From an uncultured bacterium (GTDB taxonomy: Bacteria > Bacteroidota > Bacteroidia > Chitinophagales > Chitinophagaceae): a stretch of DNA of 64,000 nucleotides. Position 1 is the stretch's first letter. Each line of letters opens with the position of its first letter. A model generated the notes under the pieces. That model saw only the letters and a program-made list of their open reading frames with translations. It ran no database searches and was not told the origin of the DNA. A program made the position numbers and the translations under genes. The stretch is from assembly GCA_903920455.1 (NCBI GenBank), contig CAIXLY010000007.1, positions 1 to 64,000 on the forward strand. Reading direction: 5' to 3'. Of this stretch, positions 36,003 to 43,731 are shown piece after piece.

Positions 36003-37214
36003 ATGAATCTCCACGAATATCAAGCCAAAGACCTCCTTAAGAAATATAATGTTCCTGTTCAGGAAGGCACTGCATGCGGCTCTGTTGCAGAGGCAGTTTC
36101 GGCTTACGAACAAATCAAGGAAAAAAGTGGCAGTAAGTTTGCCGTAGTAAAGGCACAGATTCATGCTGGTGGTAGAGGAAAAGGTGCCATTAAAGAAAAT
36201 GGCATGAACGGAGTGAAAGTTGGTAAAAGCTTAGAGGACATCACAGAATTCGCCGAAAAAATTCTTGGTGGAACGTTGGTCACCATACAAACAGGTGCTT
36301 CAGGTAAAGTGGTCAATAAAATACTTGTGGCTCAAGATATGTATTATGATGGGCCTTCTGAAAGAAAGGAATTTTATTTGTCAATCCTCCTTGATCGTGG
36401 AAACGGACAAAATGTAATTATGTACAGCACTGAAGGTGGAATGAACATCGAAGATGTTGCTCACGACACACCAGAAAAAATATTCAGGGAATTGGTAAAC
36501 CCTGCAGGTGGACTACTTCCCTTCCAAGCAAGAAAGATTGCATTCAAACTTGGATTAAGCGGAGAAGCATTTAAAAATATGGTCAAATTCGTTACCAATC
36601 TATACAATGCCTATGTTGGCTTGGATTGCTCAATGCTTGAAATCAATCCGCTATTTAAGGCTTCAGACGACAAGGTAATTGCGGTTGACTGCAAGATGAA
36701 CCTTGACGAAAATGCGTTAAGCAGACATCCCGACCTGGCTGCGATGCGTGATGTTACCGAGGAAGACCCTACCGAAGTAGAAGCAGGAAAATTCAACCTG
36801 AACTTTGTAAAACTTGATGGAAACGTAGGCTGTATGGTAAATGGTGCTGGCCTCGCGATGGCAACCATGGACATGATTAAGCTCAGCGGTGGAGAACCAG
36901 CCAACTTCCTGGATGTAGGCGGCTCTGCTAATGCCCAAACAGTAGAAGCTGGATTCAAGATCATCATGCAAGATCCAAATGTAAAGGCAATCCTGATTAA
37001 CATCTTCGGGGGTATTGTACGCTGCGACCGTGTTGCTTCAGGAGTAATTGAGGCGTACAAGAATCTTGGCAATATCAACATCCCAATCATAGTGAGGCTT
37101 CAAGGCACCAACGCTGTAGAGGCAAAAAAACTAATCGATGAAAGCGGACTACAAGTACAAAGTGCGATTCAGCTCAGTGAAGCTGCGGACTTGGTAAAAA
37201 AAGCCGTAGCCTAA
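36003..37214 (+). CDS. sucC: Succinyl-CoA synthetase, beta subunit
   Basis: TCA-cycle enzyme: converts succinyl-CoA to succinate with formation of ATP or GTP. The 403 aa begin MNLHEYQAKDLLKKYNVPV, the standard start, with an ATP-grasp domain (AQIHAGGRGKG, about 50-60) and the C-terminal CoA-ligase-type domain (GCMVNGAGLAMATMD, about 278-292; NIFGGIVRCDRVA). The alpha subunit sucD is not next to it; a DUF5916 gene follows instead, 20 bp downstream. Single sucC genes are usual in Bacteroidota. Confidence 0.97.
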   Translation: MNLHEYQAKDLLKKYNVPVQEGTACGSVAEAVSAYEQIKEKSGSKFAVVKAQIHAGGRGKGAIKENGMNGVKVGKSLEDITEFAEKILGGTLVTIQTGASGKVVNKILVAQDMYYDGPSERKEFYLSILLDRGNGQNVIMYSTEGGMNIEDVAHDTPEKIFRELVNPAGGLLPFQARKIAFKLGLSGEAFKNMVKFVTNLYNAYVGLDCSMLEINPLFKASDDKVIAVDCKMNLDENALSRHPDLAAMRDVTEEDPTEVEAGKFNLNFVKLDGNVGCMVNGAGLAMATMDMIKLSGGEPANFLDVGGSANAQTVEAGFKIIMQDPNVKAILINIFGGIVRCDRVASGVIEAYKNLGNINIPIIVRLQGTNAVEAKKLIDESGLQVQSAIQLSEAADLVKKAVA

Positions 37215-37233
37215 TATCAGACAACACTACGAA

Positions 37234-39408
37234 TTGAAACAAAAAATCTTGCTGGTGCTTTTGGTGCTGGGATGTATTCCCATAGCCCTTTTTTCACAGC
37301 GAAAAAACGAGGCTTATACCTATCACATCACAAAGGCGAAACAACCTATTGTTGTTGATGGCGCCATTGATGCCCATTGGCATGAGCACGAATCAGCGGA
37401 TAATTTCAATATGGTGCTTCCCATGGATACCAGCAGAGCACTGGTAAGAACTGAAGTTAAAATGTCATACGACAACAACCAGATCTTCATCATTGCCATT
37501 TGTTATAAACCCAATGACAAAGCCTATATGGTAGAATCCCTAAAAAGGGATTTTGTGTTTGGGAAAAATGATAACCTTCTGCTCTTCATGGATCCATTCA
37601 ATGACCAAACCAATGGATTTAGTTTTGGCTCTAATGCCGCCGGAGCGCAATGGGATGGAATCATGTATGATGGCGGAAAGGTTGACCTGAGCTGGGAAAA
37701 TAAATGGACCTCTACCGTAAAAAATTATCCAGACAAATGGGTTTGGGAAGCTGCTATTCCATTCAAATCAATCAGGTATAGAAAAGGAAATAAAACTTGG
37801 GGCATTAATTTCAGCAGACTGGACATTACCGCAGCAGAGAAATCAAGTTGGGCTCCTATCCCAAGGCAATTTCCAACAGCAACACTTGCTTACGCTGGTC
37901 AGTTGATTTGGGATCAGGCACCACCAGAAGCAGGCACCAATGTGTCATTCATTCCCTTCGTACTTGCTGGTGGTAGTAGAAATTTTGAAGTCGGTGATAA
38001 GACCTTTTACAGGAAAGAAATTGGACTGGATGCAAAAGTTGCTGTCACCTCCTCCCTTAACCTTGATCTTACTGTAAGGCCTGATTTTTCACAAGTTGAA
38101 GTGGATAGACAGGTGACCAATCTAGACAGATTTGAGTTGTTCTTTCCGGAAAGAAGACAGTTTTTTCTGGAAAATGGTGACCAGTTTTCCAACTTTGGGT
38201 ACAATACAATAAGGCCATTTTTCTCGAGAAGAATTGGACTAAATGCTCCGATACAATTTGGAGCAAGACTAAGTGGGAAAATCAATAAGGATTGGCGTCT
38301 TGGGTTCATGAACATGCAAACTGAAAGAAATCTTTCTACCCAAACGGCCTCACAAAACTATGCTGTATTTGCACTTCAAAGAAGAGTTTTCTCCAGATCA
38401 AATATTGGTATCCTCATTGTAAATAGAGATCAAATATTGAGAAGAGATGAGAAAAGTCCACTGTACTTAATCAATCCTTATAACAGAAACATTGGATTTG
38501 AATACAATCTTGCATCACCAAATAATGTGTGGACTGGCAAAGCGATATTGCTAAAATCCTTTTCAAAAAATATCAGTAAAGAAGATTGGATACATGCTGC
38601 CAATTTGCAATACACGAGCAGAAGATGGTCTATTGGATGGCAACAAGAGTATGTAGGCAAACAATACAATGCAGACGTAGGGTATGTTCCTCGAAAAGAT
38701 TATATTAAACTAAGCTTGGCAGTAGCCAAAACATTTTTCAGTAGAAATACAAAAATAACAAGCCACAACATCAAGTTGGCTTCCTATAATTATTATACGG
38801 ACAGGCTCAAGACTACGGACATCACACCCTTTTTGTCCTATACACTAACACTGAGAAATCAGGCTACGTTTACACAATGGACTGCTTATGATTATGTGAA
38901 ACTTCTACAGCCATTTGATCCAACCAATTTCGGAAAAGATACACTTGGGGTTGGAAGTGAGCATAGATGGCATTCTACAGGAACAGAATTTACTTCAAAG
39001 CCACAGAAATTATTAACCTATGGCTTTTCTACACGCTTTGGCGGCTATTATAAAAATGGACACAGGAGCTTTGTGAGCACAGAGATTGGATATAGAATTC
39101 AGCCTTACATCAGCATGTCTGCAACAGCCAGCATCAACAGCATTTCAATGCCTAGTCCATGGAACACTACCACATTCTGGTTAATCGGACCAAGGATAGA
39201 TATTACTTTTTCAAATACCCTATTCTTTACAACATTTGCACAGTACAATAATCAACAGAAAAACATCAACCTGAACACCAGGCTTCAATGGAGATACAAA
39301 CCAGCATCAGATCTGTATATCGTATACACAGACAATTATTATCCAGCACCATTTTATGCAAAAAATAGGGCGCTGGTACTTAAGTTTAATTATTGGTGGA
39401 ATCTCTAA
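37234..39408 (+). CDS. DUF5916 outer-membrane protein with a carbohydrate-binding-like N-terminal domain
   Basis: A 724 aa exported protein with a signal peptide (about 1-21, LVLLVLGCIPIALFSQ). An N-terminal beta-sandwich of the CBM9/DOMON type follows (about 30-225; IVVDGAIDAHWHE, and WEAAIPFKSIRY near 168), then a DUF5916 barrel (about 230-724; FFPERRQFFLENGDQF near 301 is a family hallmark). The function of the family is unknown; outer-membrane location is likely. It starts with TTG at 37234: no in-frame ATG would keep the signal peptide. It lies 20 bp after sucC and is probably transcribed with it. Confidence 0.82.
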   Translation: MKQKILLVLLVLGCIPIALFSQRKNEAYTYHITKAKQPIVVDGAIDAHWHEHESADNFNMVLPMDTSRALVRTEVKMSYDNNQIFIIAICYKPNDKAYMVESLKRDFVFGKNDNLLLFMDPFNDQTNGFSFGSNAAGAQWDGIMYDGGKVDLSWENKWTSTVKNYPDKWVWEAAIPFKSIRYRKGNKTWGINFSRLDITAAEKSSWAPIPRQFPTATLAYAGQLIWDQAPPEAGTNVSFIPFVLAGGSRNFEVGDKTFYRKEIGLDAKVAVTSSLNLDLTVRPDFSQVEVDRQVTNLDRFELFFPERRQFFLENGDQFSNFGYNTIRPFFSRRIGLNAPIQFGARLSGKINKDWRLGFMNMQTERNLSTQTASQNYAVFALQRRVFSRSNIGILIVNRDQILRRDEKSPLYLINPYNRNIGFEYNLASPNNVWTGKAILLKSFSKNISKEDWIHAANLQYTSRRWSIGWQQEYVGKQYNADVGYVPRKDYIKLSLAVAKTFFSRNTKITSHNIKLASYNYYTDRLKTTDITPFLSYTLTLRNQATFTQWTAYDYVKLLQPFDPTNFGKDTLGVGSEHRWHSTGTEFTSKPQKLLTYGFSTRFGGYYKNGHRSFVSTEIGYRIQPYISMSATASINSISMPSPWNTTTFWLIGPRIDITFSNTLFFTTFAQYNNQQKNINLNTRLQWRYKPASDLYIVYTDNYYPAPFYAKNRALVLKFNYWWNL

Positions 39409-39529
39409 CAAGCAAAATATTGCCAGGTATTTTTTAAAAATCAACCTTGCTTTTTGAGTTTACGCTGCAGCCAACATCAGATAGATATTGAAAAGAAGAG
39501 CAGCAGATAATTTGATGAATTCAAACTAA

Positions 39530-40180
39530 CTACATCTTCTTTGCGTCTTCCAAAAACTTAGCCAAGCCAATATCGGTCAACGGATGCTTGAGTAGACCAA
39601 GGATAGAATCTAGAGGACAGGTACAGATATGAGCACCAGCTTCTGCAGATCGTACAATATGAAGTGGGTTACGAATTGAGGCAGCGAGTATTTCTGTATC
39701 ATAACCCTGAACAGAGAATATGTGCGAAAGCTGTTCAATAAGCGCAATGCCGTCCCAACTGCTGTCATCAATTCTTCCTATGAAGGGAGAAACATATGCA
39801 GCTCCAGCTTTTGCAGCAAGAATTGCCTGACCAGCTGAAAACACCAATGTACAATTCGTTCTAATGCCATTTTCAGTAAACCACCTAATGGCCTTAATAC
39901 CATCTTTAATCATCGGAACCTTAACAACGATATTGGGATGTATGGCAGCTAGAATTTTACCTTCTTTTACAATACCATTAAAATCTGTTGACAATACTTC
40001 TGCACTTACATCTCCAGTAACTAAGGCACAAATATCTGCATAATGCTTATTGATATTGTCAGCTCCCTTGATGCCCTCTTTGGCCATCAGTGATGGGTTG
40101 GTTGTTACACCATCCAGAATACCAAGATCTTGTGCTTCCTTTATATGGGCTAGATTTGCAGTATCGATAAAAAATTTCAT
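39530..40180 (-). CDS. Transaldolase of the small (fructose-6-phosphate aldolase-like) type
   Basis: A 216 aa class I aldolase-fold enzyme of the TalC/MipB group: transaldolase activity in the pentose phosphate pathway, or possibly fructose-6-phosphate aldolase. Features: MKFFIDTANLAHIKEA (1-16), DGVTTNPSLMAKEG, the Schiff-base lysine in HPNIVVKVPM (about residue 86), and SPFIGRIDD (about 132-140). Length and motifs match Bacteroidota small transaldolases. The gene is alone; the SRP RNA lies upstream on the same strand. Convergent with the DUF5916 gene. Confidence 0.92.
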   Translation of the reverse strand: MKFFIDTANLAHIKEAQDLGILDGVTTNPSLMAKEGIKGADNINKHYADICALVTGDVSAEVLSTDFNGIVKEGKILAAIHPNIVVKVPMIKDGIKAIRWFTENGIRTNCTLVFSAGQAILAAKAGAAYVSPFIGRIDDSSWDGIALIEQLSHIFSVQGYDTEILAASIRNPLHIVRSAEAGAHICTCPLDSILGLLKHPLTDIGLAKFLEDAKKM

Positions 40181-40242
40181 AGCAGTAGGTTTTGAGCGAG
40201 CAAGTTAAATAAAAGAAGAGTAAAAAAGATGCTGATTTAATC

Positions 40243-40349
40243 AAAAAAAATGGCAGGTTGATTACATCGCACCGCTCAACCGCCTACCCTTGCTACCTTC
40301 CGGTCCTGGGGGAGTTCAGCAGGAGCTGGTCGTGTAAGACCTGCCGGTG
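40243..40349 (-). ncRNA. ffs: Signal recognition particle RNA, small bacterial type
   Basis: On the minus strand the conserved apical hairpin CCAGGACCGGAAGGTAGC (GGAA tetraloop and symmetric internal loop that bind Ffh) lies in the middle. The ends pair as GGCAGGT (near 40344) with ACCTGCC (near 40252), and eight T follow. A TATATTTG promoter box lies just upstream. About 100 nt long, like E. coli 4.5S RNA. With Ffh it targets membrane proteins to the translocon. Confidence 0.93.
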
Positions 40350-40357
40350 CAAATATA
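40350..40357 (-). promoter_or_regulatory. -7 promoter box of the SRP RNA (TATATTTG)
   Basis: Exact TAnnTTTG match ending about four bases before the first paired base of the SRP RNA, similar to the tRNA-fMet promoter spacing. Confidence 0.65.
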
Positions 40358-40364
40358 CAAAAAA

Positions 40365-41651
40365 TCACTGAAGTGGCTTATTGAACTGGCTATTGAATTG
40401 TCTGACTGCAATCAGCTGGTCGTATCTGCCCCCAAGCTCTTTGAAATAGACGAGTACCAGATAGGCATTTTCGGTTTCCCATGCATCCTGCTCTGTTGGA
40501 GAGGAGGAATAGGCAACTGATGAATTATGGATTGTTTTTAAGGCATACTGATAATCGTAATAACCTTGTTTAAGAAAAAGCGAAGTTTCATACACCCCCA
40601 ACGCACTATTAAAAACCAGTGTTGCCGCCTTATCCTTTCCATAGTTTGAAAGTTCCCCCATCAATACCAGCTCAGCATTGGGATATTGAATAGATCCCGG
40701 TGGCCTGAATGTAAAATGAACATTTGCATAATCCGCATTCCAGTATGGGTTGATGTTTTCCGTAGTTTCATTAATAAACAACCCATTAAAATCCCTATAA
40801 TAAAAATATTGTCTGGGTTGTCTAGGATTATCCTCTTTCACAAAAAGAGTGAAGCTGCTGTCTGTATTTTCCTGTCGCTTTACCCTATCCCCCAAAAGTC
40901 GAAAACTTCTTAGGTTAAGCCAACGGTATTCCTTTGCTGCAGGCATTACCATTTCGTTTTCATTGCTGTATTGGAGCATGTCTTGCCTTATAAAAGTAGG
41001 AGAAGATAGTTGGAGGAAATTATCCCAACGATAGTTCTGCAGCACCTGTACCTTCAACTGCTGTTGAGGATATCTAATTTCGAAGTTTTTTGTATCGAGA
41101 TGAATTTGAAGTCGGTGATGGGTTTGAAAAAATTGTTGATTAAAGGGCTGCAGCACTGTAGCGGCCATACTAATTTTGGGATCAACAACCAGAAAACGTT
41201 TTGTAAACGCGAGTTTGCTTGTGTCGCCATTTAAAAAAACCTTGAGCATATAGTTGCCCGACTTAGTAGGCATACAATTTCTATCGGGAAGATTTGCTTG
41301 ATAGTGGGTATACTTGGTGAGTGAGATGGAAGATGTTCTGTAGGTTGATATCCTAACTTGGGTATAGCCCTTTACATAATCAAAATAACTCATCTGAGCT
41401 GGTTTCCAATCAGCATTACAAAGAACGATTGTGTAATAGAAAGTTTTTACACCGCCATCCAAATCATCAAAATTTAACTCAAGCATATCTGTTGAGTTTA
41501 GCGCAATGATTGGGTAAGACAATTGATCACCAAATTTTGCAAGTTTGATGGTTTTGATTGAAGGCATAAACACTTCATCAGGGGTTCTTTGAGCATATGA
41601 ACCAAGGAAAATAAAAAAAAACAAAGCTGTATAGTATGCTGCCCTAAACAT
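40365..41651 (-). CDS. Type IX secretion system plug protein (DUF5103)
   Basis: A 428 aa exported protein of the DUF5103 family; a member in Flavobacterium was shown to plug the periplasmic side of the SprA outer-membrane channel of the type IX secretion system. It has a signal peptide (about 1-20, ending GSYAQ) and beta-sandwich domains. The N-terminal segment MPSIKTIKLAKFGDQLSYP and the central FSDYG-like stretch (here ELSNYGKDKA) are typical. No other T9SS gene is near; these genes are normally scattered. It indicates that the organism secretes proteins by this route and perhaps glides. Confidence 0.82.
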   Translation of the reverse strand: MFRAAYYTALFFFIFLGSYAQRTPDEVFMPSIKTIKLAKFGDQLSYPIIALNSTDMLELNFDDLDGGVKTFYYTIVLCNADWKPAQMSYFDYVKGYTQVRISTYRTSSISLTKYTHYQANLPDRNCMPTKSGNYMLKVFLNGDTSKLAFTKRFLVVDPKISMAATVLQPFNQQFFQTHHRLQIHLDTKNFEIRYPQQQLKVQVLQNYRWDNFLQLSSPTFIRQDMLQYSNENEMVMPAAKEYRWLNLRSFRLLGDRVKRQENTDSSFTLFVKEDNPRQPRQYFYYRDFNGLFINETTENINPYWNADYANVHFTFRPPGSIQYPNAELVLMGELSNYGKDKAATLVFNSALGVYETSLFLKQGYYDYQYALKTIHNSSVAYSSSPTEQDAWETENAYLVLVYFKELGGRYDQLIAVRQFNSQFNKPLQ

Positions 41652-41756
41652 CAGATTAAATTTTTTATACGAAAGTAGTCAAATAAAAGATCAGCAACAT
41701 GTCCGGGGAAACAGCTCATAGAATTGGCGTACATTTACATAGCAAGAAACATTCAT

Positions 41757-42989
41757 TTGAACTTAGCCCTATACATAGCAAAACGCCTTGCGACAGGAAA
41801 AAGGAAAGCATTTTCATCCTTCATCATGCGCATTTCCATCATTGCCACCACAATCAGTGTGGCTGCAATGATTGTGTCTCTGTCCTTTATCAATGGATTT
41901 CAGAAGGTTGTTGCTGAAAAGGTATTTGGTTTTTGGGGCCATGCCCGTGTCCAGCACTATGAACCGATAAAATCGATCATGGCAGAGGAGGTGCCCATTA
42001 GTATAGAACAGCATACAGAGAAAAAAATAAAAGCAGAACCAAATATTGCTCATGCCTCTGCATTTGCAACCCGATCTGCCATCATCAATGCGAATGGAAC
42101 ACTCGAAGGAATTCTACTGAAGGGCGTAAGCAACGCCTACCCTTTTGAAAAAATTGATAGATTTCTACTCCGTGGCAAATGGCCTGACTTGAAGGTGGAA
42201 ACTAAAACCAATGAAATTGCATTGTCTGAGTATACGGCAAATCAGCTAGCTACTGATACTGGCAAATATTTGCTGATTTACTTCATACAGCAACAAGGAG
42301 AACTTCCAAAAACAAGAAAGTTAAAAGTTTCAGGAATCTACAAAACCGGAATTGATGTCTACGATAAAGTCTATGCCATTGGAGATCTTCGGCTTATTCA
42401 GCAACTGAATAACTGGGAATCAGATGAAATTGGAGGATACGAACTGGATCTAAAAGATATACGGTTAATGGATGAGACTACTTCATCCATCTTTGAATAT
42501 CTACCTGCTGGGTTGAATGCCATTACGTTAAAGGAACTTTCGCCAGAAATTTTTGATTGGTTGAACCTGCAAAATACCAATAAATATATCTTACTTATTG
42601 TGATGACAATTGTTGCGGTCATAAACCTTATCACTTGCCTCATCATCTTATTGCTTGAAAGAACCACAATGATCGCACTCCTCAAATCCTTAGGCGCAAG
42701 GGATGGGCTAATTCAAAAAGTATTTATTTTCTATGGCGGCTGGATTGCAGGGATTGGCATATTTGCAGGCACAATCATTGGCTTGGCTCTTTGCTATCTC
42801 CAACAGTATGGGAAAGTGATCAAACTCAATGAAGAGGCATACTATGTGAGTACTGCACCCGTAGACATTAATTACTTGCAAGTATTGATGGTGGCAATCG
42901 GAACATTTTTTGTTTGCATGCTCATCCTTATTCTACCGTCGATTATTAGCAGAAGGATTAATCCGTCAAAGGCATTGAGGTTTAAGTAA
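41757..42989 (+). CDS. ABC transporter permease, LolC/LolE-FtsX type
   Basis: A 410 aa inner-membrane permease with one N-terminal and three C-terminal helices (about 20-45, 280-305, 325-350, 370-395) around a large periplasmic domain, the layout of lipoprotein-releasing LolC/E. It probably pulls lipoproteins from the inner membrane with a LolD ATPase encoded elsewhere. The start is taken as TTG at 41757, giving the conserved MNLALYIAKR; an in-frame TTG at 41724 would add 11 poorly fitting residues. Its end overlaps the convergent methyltransferase gene by eight bases. Confidence 0.82.
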   Translation: MNLALYIAKRLATGKRKAFSSFIMRISIIATTISVAAMIVSLSFINGFQKVVAEKVFGFWGHARVQHYEPIKSIMAEEVPISIEQHTEKKIKAEPNIAHASAFATRSAIINANGTLEGILLKGVSNAYPFEKIDRFLLRGKWPDLKVETKTNEIALSEYTANQLATDTGKYLLIYFIQQQGELPKTRKLKVSGIYKTGIDVYDKVYAIGDLRLIQQLNNWESDEIGGYELDLKDIRLMDETTSSIFEYLPAGLNAITLKELSPEIFDWLNLQNTNKYILLIVMTIVAVINLITCLIILLLERTTMIALLKSLGARDGLIQKVFIFYGGWIAGIGIFAGTIIGLALCYLQQYGKVIKLNEEAYYVSTAPVDINYLQVLMVAIGTFFVCMLILILPSIISRRINPSKALRFK

Positions 42990-43731
42990 TGTCTGCAGAC
43001 ATCTCAGCAAGAATAATGCCTGTTGCAACAGCAGCATTGAGTGATTCTGCTGCTCCAATTTTTGGAATTGTAATCTTATTGCTGGACATGCTCAGCAGCT
43101 CCTCAGAAATTCCTTTTGATTCATTTCCAACCAAAAGAAAACAAGGACTCAAAAAATTAGTCTTGAAAACGGACTCACCATGAAGCACTGCCGCATATAT
43201 CGGAACGCCTTTTAAAGAAGGTAAAAAATCAATAAGGTCTGTATAAATAATATCAATACGCATTATACTTCCCATAGCAGCTTGAACCACCTTTGGATTA
43301 AAGGCATCGACAGTATCCACTGAACAGATAATTTGCTTGATACCAAACCAGTCACAGGTTCTGATGATTGTTCCAAGGTTTCCAGGATCTTGCAGTTGGT
43401 CAAGCACCAAAGTAATGCCATTTACTGAGGGTTGAGTTTGAGTAAGATCTGGCATGTCTACCAATGCCAACACTTCATTTGGATGTTGTAAGAAAGAGAT
43501 TTTCTCCAGTTCATAGGGCAGAACAGCAATGAGTTCAACAGAAGCCGGCACAATTGATGAATGCATCACTATCCAACTTTCCAGTGCAAAAAGCTTTTTG
43601 ACCCGATTTGGAAATTCATTCAATAATTCACCAACAATCTTCACCCCTTCGAGTACGAAAAGCTTTTCTTCGTCCCTGAATTTTTTATGGGCTAAACTTT
43701 GAATATATTTGACTTCAGATTTTGTTACCAT
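42982..43731 (-). CDS. RNA 2'-O-methyltransferase, TrmH/SpoU family
   Basis: A SAM-dependent methyltransferase of tRNA or rRNA ribose. The 249 aa have an N-terminal substrate-binding domain (about 1-75; VLEGVKIVGELLN) and the knotted SPOUT domain with all three motifs: VLDQLQDPGNLGTIIRT (about 117-133), FLLVGNESKGIS (about 202-213) and IPKIGAAESLNAAVAT (about 222-237). The target base is not known. ATG at 43731 is preferred to GTG one codon upstream. It is head-to-head with tamL, the two starts less than 30 bases apart or overlapping. Confidence 0.92.
   Translation of the reverse strand: MVTKSEVKYIQSLAHKKFRDEEKLFVLEGVKIVGELLNEFPNRVKKLFALESWIVMHSSIVPASVELIAVLPYELEKISFLQHPNEVLALVDMPDLTQTQPSVNGITLVLDQLQDPGNLGTIIRTCDWFGIKQIICSVDTVDAFNPKVVQAAMGSIMRIDIIYTDLIDFLPSLKGVPIYAAVLHGESVFKTNFLSPCFLLVGNESKGISEELLSMSSNKITIPKIGAAESLNAAVATGIILAEMSADIT
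43704..43711 (+). promoter_or_regulatory. -7 promoter box ahead of tamL (TATATTTG)
   Basis: Exact TAnnTTTG match inside the 5' end of the divergent methyltransferase gene. It ends ten bases before the first possible TTG start of tamL. Confidence 0.5.

Noticed and set aside
36611-37090. 159-codon minus-strand frame inside sucC
   Set aside because: Antisense shadow; the plus-strand sucC is full length with all motifs.
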